Below are positions 38,651 to 48,909 of a stretch of DNA of 64,000 bases, one piece after another (position 1 is the stretch's first letter; each line of letters begins with the position of its first letter). The DNA is taken from contig KE546969.1 in NCBI GenBank assembly GCA_000442125.1, positions 1,302,001 to 1,366,000 on the forward strand. Reading direction: 5' to 3'. This stretch comes from Opeltia flavorubescens. Lineage: Eukaryota; Ascomycota; Lecanoromycetes; Teloschistales; Teloschistaceae. The translations under genes were made by a program, and so were the position numbers. The notes under the pieces were generated by a model. That model made no database searches and had not been told where the DNA came from. It saw only the letters and a list, made by a program, of their open reading frames with translations.

Positions 38651-40203
38651 TCATAGATGGATGAGATTTGAATCAACCGGTGTCATTGTATCAGTCGTCA
38701 ATTCGAAAGAGCGCATAGATGTGGATTAAGTAGGAGGCGGATCGCCTATCTGCGGTTTTGACTCATGAAGGAGATTGTCTGGGTAAGTCCCACGAAACAC
38801 TAGTGGGATAGTCTTTATGGCGATCATTGCGGACTTAGAGTTGAATAAGGACCCGCCAGCCTTTGAGGTGCGGTATCAAAAACGTCACCAGGTGTGTCTT
38901 GACATGCAGCAGACTCGTCTAATTGCCGGTTTCCCGCCGAGCCCGCATAAGACTTGTCTCTCCCGAGGGTCAGTGACAGAAGTCTTGCCTGACAGGGGCA
39001 CGCACAATGGGGTAAATCTTGTCTTGGCAGCCCGATCACCTTAAAGCCCGGGGAACTCCATAACAAGTCAACTGCTTCTGCAACATAGTAGAATCGTTGT
39101 GTCGATTATCACATGTGGTTGAAAACAACGTGTTCAATGATAATGTGGAGGGGTATGCCAAGAGCCCCTATCGGACCGGGCTTTTGCCACCGACCCTCGT
39201 CCATCATGAGCCTGGGCCAACTTCGCTTCTTGCTAATGGAGCTCACTCTTGCCACATTTACATGTCAACAACACCTTTGATTAATTCATTCTACCATCCT
39301 ATTTACTGGCGTTGACATTAATTGATTATCCAGGTCAGAGGCAAGCGTGTAATATGGATGCATGGAATGATGAGCTTTCGGCTTTAGTAATCAGCTGATT
39401 AACCTACGGATATCGGGCTGCATACACAAAGAACATATTCCGAATTGGTGGAGGCCTATCGGAATTCAGGATGGACCAATATGGGCCCTCCAAGGCGGTG
39501 AAGGCGCTTCATAAGCATCATCCATAACACAGAGAAGGTAACGAGCAGAGATATACCCAGCCCTCGGCCTCGGTGATATCCAGCCTCTGGTCGATCTTCC
39601 CCATCATATCATCAAAGTAGTGGTGTACAGACTATCAAGTTGACCAGGAAGGTTTTCCCAAACCTCTGAGCATGCTGAAATCGATGATCCCAAGTACTCT
39701 TTTGCGCGAATACTTGCTTCTGTCGCACTCGAGGTAACGATCTCGCGGTCACTAGTAATGAGTATAAATATGCTGTTGTTGACTTGATTGGCCCATGGGA
39801 AACAATTCAGTTCCGGTACGGGAATGGAGTTTGCGGGTTTACGAATCCCAAGTCGCGTGAGTATTGACTGATTGAGTTAGGCGATACAGCCACACATTTT
39901 GTAAGCCTCAATACAGTAGGCGCTTCGAGCCCATAAGATTCCGATTATGGATTCCTTAGAATTAGTAGCGCTAGTGTCATGGATGCTCCTGCGTGTGAAG
40001 TCTCAAATGTGTCTAACCTTGTCTGTAGATACTCACGATGTGTCCGCATGGAGGAGTTGCTTAGGTCCAGCAAGAAGCAAGCTGTTATATCCGTCCCTAT
40101 GTAGATTTCCACCTACTTAAAGGCCTTCGTTGCACCTGAACATGGACATTGGCACAAATACTCAAAGAGGTTTCACAATTAAGTAGTTACATTCTTCTCC
40201 AAA
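38651..40203. promoter_or_regulatory. Long divergent promoter region, MFS / aldo-keto reductase
   Basis: 1.55 kb between two divergent genes. No gene recognised. It includes CGG-type words typical of Zn2Cys6 factor sites, for example CGGACCGG near 39173 and CCGGTACGG near 39813; these are short and occur by chance often. Regulatory role is inferred from position. Confidence 0.45.
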
Positions 40204-41502
40204 ATGCAAGCACCACCTCCCCCTCTCTCTCTGCAAAGCAGTGTCAATTCCACCAAAGTCGAGTACGTTCAGCTTGGCTCCTCTGGCCTTCGCGTTTCCT
40301 CCCCGATTCTGGGGACAATGGGCATTGGTAGCAAGGATTGGCAAAGCTGGGCAATAGAAGAAGATGAAGGACTGGAATTGTTAAAGGCGGCCTGGGAAAG
40401 GGGTAAGATAGATGAATCGATACCCAGTGTGAATTCAAGTCTGACTAAAGCATAGGACTCTCGACTTGGGATACCGCGAACGGTAAGCAAATGTCCCTGG
40501 ACCGTTGGGAAAGCATTCGCTGCTTGGAACTGCAAGACAAGACTTCACTTAGTTATGTAGAGGGAACTTACATGCTAAATTCGTTTTTGCTAGTGTATTC
40601 TAGTGGGAAAAACGAAGAAATCATTGGAAAAGCAATTACAAAATTCAAGATCCCTCGGCAAAAAATTACCATCCTAGCCAAGTGCTATGGAACTGTCCCA
40701 GAGGAGGCGGGTATCTTCAATTGGCCGTTTGAGACTGAGATGCGAAAAAGCAAAGACTACATCAACCAAGGCGGTCAGTTGTCAGGGCACGGTCGCTGAG
40801 AAATTCAAGCTGACTTTCGTTGGATGAGCAGGGCTCTCACGCAGCGCGATCATCAAAGCTGTCGATGCTTCTCTCAAGCGTCTTGGGACCGATTATATCG
40901 ATCTTCTTCAGATACATCGATACGACGATTCTGTTCCTCCAGAAGAGACCATGAAAGCACTCCACGATCTGGTGGAAGCCGGCAAAGTTCACTATATCGG
41001 CGCGAGCTCCATGTGGACTTACCAGTTTGCTCGTATGCAGTTCATTGCCGAAAAGAACGGCTGGACCAAATTCGTGAGTATGCAAAATTGCTACAATCTC
41101 TGTTACCGGGAGGAAGAGAGGGAGATGAACAAATTTTGCAAAGAGACTGGCGTTGGTTTAATCCCATGGAGTCCTCTCTTCTCAGGCCTGCTTGCGAAGC
41201 CTTTGGGAGTGGAATCTGCCAGGTCGAAGATGAGCATTGCTATGAGCGGAGGCATGACGGATGCTGATAAGCTGATCAACAAGCGTGTGCAAGAGGTGGC
41301 TGCAAAGAAAGGCTTGAAAATGAGTCAAGTGGCTTTGGTTTGGATCAGGGAGAAGGGCTGTATTCCAATTGTCGGCTTGACAAGTACCAACGTTGAGAGA
41401 CTTGATGAGGCATGTGCTGTACGGGATATGGGATTGACTGCAGATGAAATGAAGTATCTGGAAGAGCCGTATGTCCCAAAGGCAGTCATGGGTCATGTCT
41501 AA
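40204..41502 (+). CDS. Aldo-keto reductase
   Basis: NADPH-dependent aldo-keto reductase (358 residues) of the fungal YakC/aryl-alcohol type TIM barrel. Exons: 40204-40402, 40456-40482, 40594-40773, 40832-41502. The second exon is only 27 bases; it carries TWDTAN with the catalytic Asp. The tetrad is predicted as D72, Y77, K105 (ILAKCYG) and H164 (LLQIHRYD). [22 protein letters not shown] starts the barrel. [16 protein letters not shown] and [16 protein letters not shown] contribute to the cofactor pocket. The protein has no signal peptide. The gene diverges from the MFS gene and precedes a Zn2Cys6 factor on the same strand 371 bases downstream, a context consistent with regulated detoxification or secondary metabolism. 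The substrate is unknown. Confidence 0.94.
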
Positions 41503-41873
41503 GCGGTGGCTCTCGAGTGACCAAAAATATGAATAGAAGCGAACAGGAGAACACAATAGATTCAGAGGTAATCGAGGTATCTGATGCAATACTTGTGTAT
41601 CGGTTGCTGCTGGGGTGTTCGCATACAAAGCCTGGGCCTCTACTCGAGCATTTTTTGTCAGTCAGAAGCCGAGGGTGGGACGTCTAAAACACTAGGGTGC
41701 ACTAAGCCCGGGATTGTGCATAACGTCAAGTACTGCCAGCAGCAAATGAAAATTGGGCTATTCCTGCACAGATCTCATCTTAGGGCTGAAGGAATCGTTC
41801 AGCTGCATCTTACATGCCTCAAGCTCGTGCTCATGTCCATACTCATGCTTTCTTTTCTCGTTTTATCACTTCG
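41503..41873. other. Intergenic between AKR and transcription factor
   Basis: 371 bases containing the AKR 3' flank and the transcription factor promoter. No gene recognised. Confidence 0.5.
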
Positions 41874-43580
41874 ATGACTTTTCCTTCTCGCGCCTGTTAC
41901 AATTGTAAACAACGCCGCATAAAGGTGGGTGTGTGCAACTTGATAAAGACCAGTATTCTATTTACACACATGCAGTAGTGTGATGAAAGCTACCCAATCT
42001 GTAATCGATGCAAAAAAGCGAATCTCAGTTGTTCAGGCGTCGAGAAGAAAGAAAACGTAATTTTCTTAAGCGAAAACGAGTACGCTACAGGCCGACGGAC
42101 ACGACCAAGGGGCCCAAATGTCAAGAAGGTTTCGAACGCCCCAGGAAATCCGTCGAGGACATCGTCAAGCGCACCGGGCAGTGGCGTTGAGCCGCCGAGA
42201 GATGCTTCCCTTGATCAGAAACCATACACTCAACCCATTGTGCATGTAGTGCCAGGGTTGATTATTTCGCAGGAAGACCAGGCCTTAGCCTATTTTTCTC
42301 GACATCATGTTGAGGTACCTGATGACTGGCCAGAGATTGCAGATCGCTGGGACAACCACCTAAAGTACGCCCTTTGCGAATGGTCATCCCATGGGCAGCA
42401 GACCGTTCTCGGCCTTGCCATTCTCGCAGTGTCACACGCTGCCTTTGGACGAACCCGGCATGATCGTACGGTTTTGGCTACTGCCTCGCTGCATTACTCG
42501 AAGGCCTTGATAAAGGCGAACACAGCACTGGCTACTCCGAAACAAGCAACTAGCGACGGGGTGCTCTTAGCCGTGATGCTCCTGAGCTTCTATGAGAACG
42601 TTATGCTGGATCAGACTCCCTTTACATCCGACCAAAGCATGGAATCAATAGGTTCTCGAGCGTTTGCCCACCATGATGGTGCAATTTCCATGCTCAAATT
42701 GCGGCAGCAATCACAACAGCGTACTAGCCGTAGTACTCAGCTCGATATGTTGGTAAGACGACAATTGGTACGTACATTACTTCTAAGATATATGCCCGTA
42801 CCTCCTTGGCTTCGCAGTGGAAAACAGTTTGGAGAGCAAGGTTTAGCATTCGACTTGGAGTGCTTTATGATTCAAACAGCTGAATTACGCCACCAACGTA
42901 ATGATCTCTTAGTGGATTTCGCAAAACCTACAGTATCTGCTAGATCTGATAGGCTATCTCAACTTTGCCGACTTTTGGNGGATACCCAGACTCTGGATAA
43001 CGTTCTGGTCATCTGGGCAGACCATTTGCCATCCCAGTTCCATTACACCACTGTCACCGTGCAGAATATCGGATGTGCTTGGACAAGTCAAAATACATTG
43101 GATGGGACCGTTCACATATACTCAACTACCGGACATGCATCAGTATGGAACCGTTGGCGCTCTCTTCGTCTTATTCTGAACGAAATCATGCTCAAGCTTT
43201 CACCAACACTCACACAAACATTGGGACCTACGACAGCGCTTCTGGAACAGCCCGCCAGATCAACAATCCATAGCCTAGTCGATGATATTTGTGCAAGTGT
43301 GCCCTATGTGCTAGGATTTTTGGGATTCCAGACCGAAGGCGAGGGTAATCTCATTGTCAAGGTCAAGGTTCCTACTTCCCTCAAAGAACGTTGCAAAGCT
43401 AGCTCAGCCTCTTCACTCTGCTGGCCACTGAACGAAGCAATCATGGTATCCGAAATCACAGAGCGACACCGTCGTTATTTGAGGGATCGCATTCTTGATG
43501 TGAGCGAGATTGTGGATGATGGCATAATGAAAAGGATTGCAGCCGATTTTTCTACGACGCCGAACAGCTCTACCGTATAG
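41874..43580 (+). CDS. Zn2Cys6 fungal transcription factor
   Basis: The nuclear binuclear-zinc transcription factor has 550 residues. Exon 1 is 41874-41924 and exon 2 is 41979-43580; the intron 41925-41978 (GTGGGT to TAG) splits the zinc cluster. The cluster is C8-x2-C11-x6-C18-x6-C25-x2-C28-x6-C35 (CYNCKQRRIKC, then YPICNRCKKANLSC). A basic linker follows (GRRTRPRGPNVKK). The rest resembles the fungal-specific transcription factor (Fungal_trans_2-like) C-terminal helical domain: EWSSHGQQTVLGLAILAVSH, and LLAVMLLSFYENVM. One residue is undetermined at N base 42979. It sits between AKR and methyltransferase genes, with an MFS gene nearby; control of these genes is inferred only from position. 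Confidence 0.9.
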
Positions 43581-44346
43581 CAAACGTGACCATCTCATGA
43601 CCCGGGACTTCTTTATGAAAGAGCTTTTACCTGTCAGCGTTTGATCAGTGATTGTGGTTTGGTCCTCATCAACTACCTCCATAGTAATTACAAAGGGCGG
43701 GCATATGGCACGAGTTTTGCTTGTCGAGTAAAGAGGTCTGGAATATGTCACGAAGATTGTCTCAAGAACGCAGTGCAAAGCTATAAGGCTCTTGACAATC
43801 CCAGTCAGTGATCAACCGCCTGCATATCCATCTGACATGCTAAAACGCTGAACACGCAGTAGTCTCGCGTGTTTCAGCCTTTGCGGCGAGTGCGGCTGAA
43901 TATATTGCATGTTGTACAGGATTTCGCTTGACTGCATAAGGGCTGGTTGTACCGGTTCGGAAACGCAGCAAAGTCTCTCCGAGTGGTTGAAATACATCCG
44001 TAGATGCACGGCGTCATGACTGCAGTTATCCGAGAAATCCCATATTGCCCCGCGTCATCAATCAAAGTGAAGGAAGACTGTACGACCGAGCCGGTGGAAT
44101 TGTTAAGCCCGAAGTCTAGCGCTGACTAGGAAAATAAGTTTGTGATGCAGTATGCACAACATCGAAGCTTCCTTATAATCCACTCTTGAATACTCTTTCA
44201 TCAATTCGTCGACGGACCTGCATCGCCTGTCCACACGACGCTACACTTAAAGATCCAATCTACTTGTCGAGTAGACAATTGAGTTGCATACGTAACATAT
44301 TCTACAACTCTGTATCCCGCACATTCAAACACAATCTACCATCACC
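43581..44346. other. Intergenic between transcription factor and methyltransferase
   Basis: 766 bases. No gene recognised; minus-strand frames of up to 121 codons have no motif and overlap the transcription factor end. The right part is the methyltransferase promoter. Confidence 0.5.
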
Positions 44347-45283
44347 ATGGCTACTATGAGCGAAGAAAAAGCGGCAATGGCAAGAGCCCGCTTAAAGAAG
44401 CACTTCGACGTTCCTACCTCAGAACATCAAGATCGTTGGGTGAATCTCTGGGACGCTGGCGATTTCTTGCCTTGGGACAGAAAGCTTCCAAGCCCAGCCC
44501 TCAACGATACTCTGGATCAGCGAAAAGATCTGATCGGCAGCTGCTTCGTCGAAGATGATGGGAGCACAGGGACTAAGCGACGGAAGAAGGCCCTTGTACC
44601 GGGATGCGGAGCGGGATACGATGTACTACTACTAGCGAGTTATGGGTACGACGCGTATGGACTTGAAGTGAGCGAAAAAGCTGTGCAGCGCTGTGTCGAC
44701 GAGCAGAAAGCCAGTGGGCATGAGTATCCTGTGAAAGATGAAGCGATTGGTGCCGGAAGCTGCACATTCATTAAAGGAGACTTCTTCGACGACGCATGGA
44801 GCAAAGAAATAACAGCCGACGGAACCTTTGACTTCATCTACGATTACACAGTGAGTACTTGATCCAGCTTCCTGTCCATTCTTTACCGGCAACAGCTTCA
44901 CCCAACTGAACACGTCGGTGGCTGATGGATCGGTGTAACAGTTCTTCTGCGCTCTTGGTGTCTCGATGCGTCCGGCTTGGGCGCTGAGAACGTCACAGCT
45001 TTTGTCCAAGAAACCCGAAGGACTTCTTGTTTGCCTTGAATATCCAGTTGGCAAGGATCCTAAAACCGGAGGCCCTCCGTTCGGCGTAACGGGCCAGACT
45101 TATGTGGAGCACCTGAACCACCCAGGGGAAGACATCCCATACCATCACGGCGGGGATGTCGAGGAACGCAGCTCAACTGAGCCAAGTCCAGAGGCCTTGG
45201 AGAGGATTAGTCGTTGGGAAGCTGAGAGGTCACATCAAATTGGCCAAGGCAAAGACTGGGTTAGTGTTTGGCGACACAAGTGA
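44347..45283 (+). CDS. TPMT-type S-adenosylmethionine thiol methyltransferase
   Basis: The enzyme (281 residues) resembles the thiopurine S-methyltransferase/thiol methyltransferase family that uses SAM to methylate thiols, halides or thiocyanate in plants, bacteria and fungi. Exon 1 is 44347-44850 and exon 2 is 44942-45283; the 91-base intron (GTGAGT to CAG) joins FIYDYT to FFCAL in phase 0. The SAM-binding motif I reads KALVPGCGAGYDVLLLASYGYDAYGLEVS. Other blocks are RWVNLWDAGDFLPWDR at the N-terminus, GDFFDDAW and GQTYVEHLNHP. The start could also be Met at 44356. The gene lies at the end of an MFS/AKR/transcription factor run and is convergent with the OTU gene, 45 bases apart. Substrate unknown; volatile thiol or small-metabolite methylation is plausible. 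Confidence 0.9.
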
Positions 45284-45328
45284 TCTCTTCAGAGTATGGG
45301 AACTGTAACACTATGACACAAGTCGACT

Positions 45329-46246
45329 TCAACCAGCTTGCCGTAGGGAGTTGTAGTGCTCTCCTAGACCAAAATTATGGTGGTAGTAAGATAGCCACAA
45401 AGCAGGCTTCGGTGCTTCTGACCCTGATTCAATTCTGTCAACGTGACCACTGCTTTGCAAAACATTGATATCTATCTCGTAAGCTTTCGCCAAAGCCAGG
45501 AGTTCGAGATGCCCTCCCCATTCTCCAGTATCCCGGATCTTGAATAGATAGTCATCGAGCGGTTCTTCAAGAAATGGTAGAAAATCGTTGGCATGCTCCT
45601 TTATGTATGATGCAACAACGATTCTGGTAATCTTGTGTGGAGGAAGTGACGAGCTGGTTAGGTCACGCGTGCCATCGAGCGGCTTTTTGGGCAGTAGACC
45701 ATATTTCCGACTGTCGAGTTGATCGGCTACCGCTGCATAGAGACAATGACCGTCTGATCGGATTTGATGCTCGCTGAGGCCTTTGGAAAAGTACAGTGCG
45801 CGCATAGCCTCGCTCTCCTGTTGACGAAGATCTGGTAGACTTTCGGCTTCCTTCGCGGCCTGGTTGGCTATGAAATCCTTCTCGGCAGCCCTTCTGGCCA
45901 ATCTAGCTTTCTGACGGTTTGGCTTTCTTGTTCGCTCATCCTGGGGTTGTGAAATCGATACGGGTACATGTTCCATTTCACTATCAATGTTGGTGCCCTT
46001 GATATCCAAACTAAATTCACCCTCTCCATTAATGTCATCAACATCCAATGGGTGATCATCATCTTCTGGTTTTCTATCAATATCAGAAATTTCAAGATGT
46101 TGCTTTTCCCTTAATTTCCTCTCAAGTTCGGCACACTCATCGTTGACGCTTTTACGCGTTTTTTTAGTGGCTGACTTCTTTTTCTGTGTGACCCGAGCTT
46201 GGAGGTCCCTTTGCTCTTGTCGGTGTCTTTTTTGCAACTCTTCCAT
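45329..46246 (-). CDS. OTU domain cysteine protease (OTUD6/Otu2-like)
   Basis: Deubiquitinase-like protein, 305 residues, single exon. The start MEELQKRHRQEQRDLQARVTQ at 46246 matches the conserved charged coiled-coil N-terminus of OTUD6/Otu2 proteins; an in-frame upstream Met at 46369 is rejected. The catalytic loop is RSDGHCLYAAVADQL (D165, C168). The catalytic His is predicted as H297 in GEHYNSL near the C-terminus. GGHLELLALAKAYEIDINVL is typical of the OTU fold. Yeast Otu2 acts at the ribosome (removes ubiquitin from eS7); the same is inferred here. The stop is only 45 bases from the convergent methyltransferase stop. Confidence 0.94.
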   Translation of the reverse strand: MEELQKRHRQEQRDLQARVTQKKKSATKKTRKSVNDECAELERKLREKQHLEISDIDRKPEDDDHPLDVDDINGEGEFSLDIKGTNIDSEMEHVPVSISQPQDERTRKPNRQKARLARRAAEKDFIANQAAKEAESLPDLRQQESEAMRALYFSKGLSEHQIRSDGHCLYAAVADQLDSRKYGLLPKKPLDGTRDLTSSSLPPHKITRIVVASYIKEHANDFLPFLEEPLDDYLFKIRDTGEWGGHLELLALAKAYEIDINVLQSSGHVDRIESGSEAPKPALWLSYYHHNFGLGEHYNSLRQAG

Positions 46247-46848
46247 TATGGAAAAGAGACCACTACCTCTGGACGGAGATTGTGTTAAGACTCTGGAGTG
46301 ATTGGTTTCATTGAATCGAGGTCCAACTGGCCAATGAGAGGCGTCCATAGAGCAAAGTGACCCTTGCACATGCCAAGGCTCTCCCGCTTGCCGAGGCTCA
46401 AATATCTTCGTTTATTTTATCCCTGTCTTGTCTACTTCAGCATGCAACACGTGAATAACATCAGGTATATCACAACAGCTAGCCATGATTCATGAACGGC
46501 CCTGAAAAGCATTGGGAATCCTTATGATCGTCTTGTATTCAACACGAAATAGCGAATGGATCACTTCATGTCCAGGCGCGTACGCTATGGCTTTCGTGGT
46601 TTCTCCACTGCGCTAACTTTACCATGTCCCTTTGGACCGGAGTAGCATGGCGTTGGAATTCTTGCCTCGGACCATAGGATGTCTTATTTTGAGGTTCATT
46701 CATGTGCTTGTGACGTCCATGATGAACCACTTTTTTACTGTTGTTTGCCCGCCTGTCATGCAAGACATCCTGTTGTCCTCTTCCCATCTATGCTATATAT
46801 TGATCTTTCATTCTGGCAGTCCGCAAAATACTCTCATACGTTCTACCA
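46247..46848. promoter_or_regulatory. Divergent promoter region, OTU gene / isocitrate lyase
   Basis: 602 bases between divergent genes. No additional gene recognised. Isocitrate lyase genes are usually induced by acetate or fatty acids and repressed by glucose, so control elements are expected here, but I could not identify them. Confidence 0.45.
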
Positions 46849-48656
46849 ATGGCTCTCTTAGACGATGAAGAGCAGGCGTACAAGGCCGATGTCGAAGCTG
46901 TGAAACAATGGTGGTCTGACGCACGATGGAGGCATACGAAACGGCCTTTCACTGCGGAACAGATAGCTGCGAAGAGAGGTAACTTGAAGATTGAATATCC
47001 AAGCAATCTTCAAAGCAAGAAGTTGTGGAAGATTTTGGAGACCCGATTCAAGGTATATCATGTAAGAGGGGTTTAACGACTTGAATTGACATGAAGATTT
47101 AGAATGCAGACGCCAGCTTCACTTATGGTTGCTTGGAACCAACCATGCTTACACAGATGGCCAAGTTCCTTGACACTGTTTACGTCTCTGGCTGGCAATG
47201 CTCCTCTACTGCCTCCTCCACCGATGAACCCTCGCCTGATCTTGCCGACTATCCCATGGTCAGTGGAATGTATACACAAGTCAACAAACATTGACATAGC
47301 ATAGAACACGGTACCAAACAAAGTACACCAACTTTTTCTTGCCCAACTCTTCCATGATCGTAAACAGCGCGAAGAACGGCTATCTACCCCCAAGGCGATG
47401 CGAGGAGCGGTGGCAAACACCGATTTCCTACGACCGATCATCGCAGATGCCGATACGGGGCACGGTGGTCTAACAGCTATCATGAAGCTTACCAAACTCT
47501 TCATTGAGAATGGAGCGGCAGGTGTCCACATCGAAGACCAAGCACCGGGTACTAAGAAATGTGGCCATATGGCTGGCAAAGTGCTGGTACCTATCAGCGA
47601 GCACATCAACCGTCTTGTAGCGATTCGTGCTCAAGCTGACATTATGGGTATGTTCATTCAAAGATCTTAGGCAGGCTTTTGTTAATGTATACGAGGATCC
47701 GATCTGCTTGCGGTGGCTCGAACAGATTCAGAGGCTGCAACCTTGATTACATCCACTATTGATCCTAGAGATCATGCTTTCATCCTCGGTGTAACAAATC
47801 CAGCCCTACAGCCTCTCAACGGACTCATGATTGCAGCTGAACAAGCTGGCAAAAATGGAGAAGAGTTGCAAGCAATCGAGGATCAATGGATCGACCAAGC
47901 CGGCCTGAGGCTGTTTGATGATGCCGTTATCGAGATGATCAATGCTGGTGTGCATGTCGACAAATCAGGCCTGATTAAGGAATATTTGACGGCTGTGAGG
48001 GGAAAAAGCAATTCGGAGTCGAGAGCAATCGCCACGGCTCTTACAGGTGTACAAATTTATTGGGATTGGAACTCGCCGAGGACACGAGAGGGCTTCTATC
48101 GCTACCAAGGTGGCTGCGGCTGCGCGATAAACCGAGCGATAGCCTACGCCCCTTATGCGGATCTACTCTGGATGGAGAGCAAGCTACCAGATTATAAGCA
48201 AGCAGAGCAGTTCGCCAAAGGCGTGCATACAGTCTGGCCCGAGCAAAAGTAAGGCGTCATACACAAGACTGGCTGTCACGTCGCTGATTATTTTGTAGGC
48301 TTGCATACAACTTATCACCTTCTTTCAACTGGAAGTCGGCCATGCCACGGGAGGAGCAAGAGACTTACATCCAGCGTCTCGCCAAGCTCGGATATTGCTG
48401 GCAATTCATCACGCTGGCCGGGCTTCACACGACTGCACTTATATCGCATCAATTCTCTCAGGCATTCTCCAAGCAGGGTATGCGTGCTTATGGGGAGTTG
48501 GTACAAGAGCCGGAAATGGAAGCAAAAGTTGATGTCGTTACACACCAGAAATGGTCAGGGGCAAATTACGTAGACAATCTTCTGAAGATGGTGACCGGCG
48601 GAGTGAGCTCAACGTCCGCAATGGGGAAAGGGGTGACCGAAGATCAATTCAAGTAA
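46849..48656 (+). CDS. ICL1: Isocitrate lyase
   Basis: Isocitrate lyase of the glyoxylate cycle splits isocitrate to succinate and glyoxylate during growth on C2 compounds or fatty acids. Five exons: 46849-47052, 47103-47258, 47305-47647, 47696-48248 and 48299-48656, giving 537 residues. [22 protein letters not shown] is the typical N-terminus without a mitochondrial presequence, so this is not the mitochondrial methylisocitrate lyase. The catalytic motif is KKCGHM (C206). [28 protein letters not shown] and the C-terminal [12 protein letters not shown] are typical. No SKL peroxisomal signal is present at the C-terminus. Intron 3 (47648-47695) ends in GAG, an uncommon acceptor, but it is required by phase. 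Introns are 46-50 bases. Confidence 0.95.
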
Positions 48657-48909
48657 CAATAGATTAGCTTAGAATAATCTAAAGTCTTGATTATCAACTC
48701 GATACAATACTTTGGGATTTTGATCGCTCTAGTCCAATAAGGTACTCACGGTACTCTTGAGACTTAGAGTTTATTAGGTCTTGGCAGCCGACATCGCTCG
48801 CGCTAAGACAGATCCCTGCTGCCGCAAAGAAAGTAACACAAGCTATAGAAAGCTACAATTGCCAGGTTCTCGAGCATCTCCAGTCCATTGCTCACTGTCA
48901 TACCCCAGA

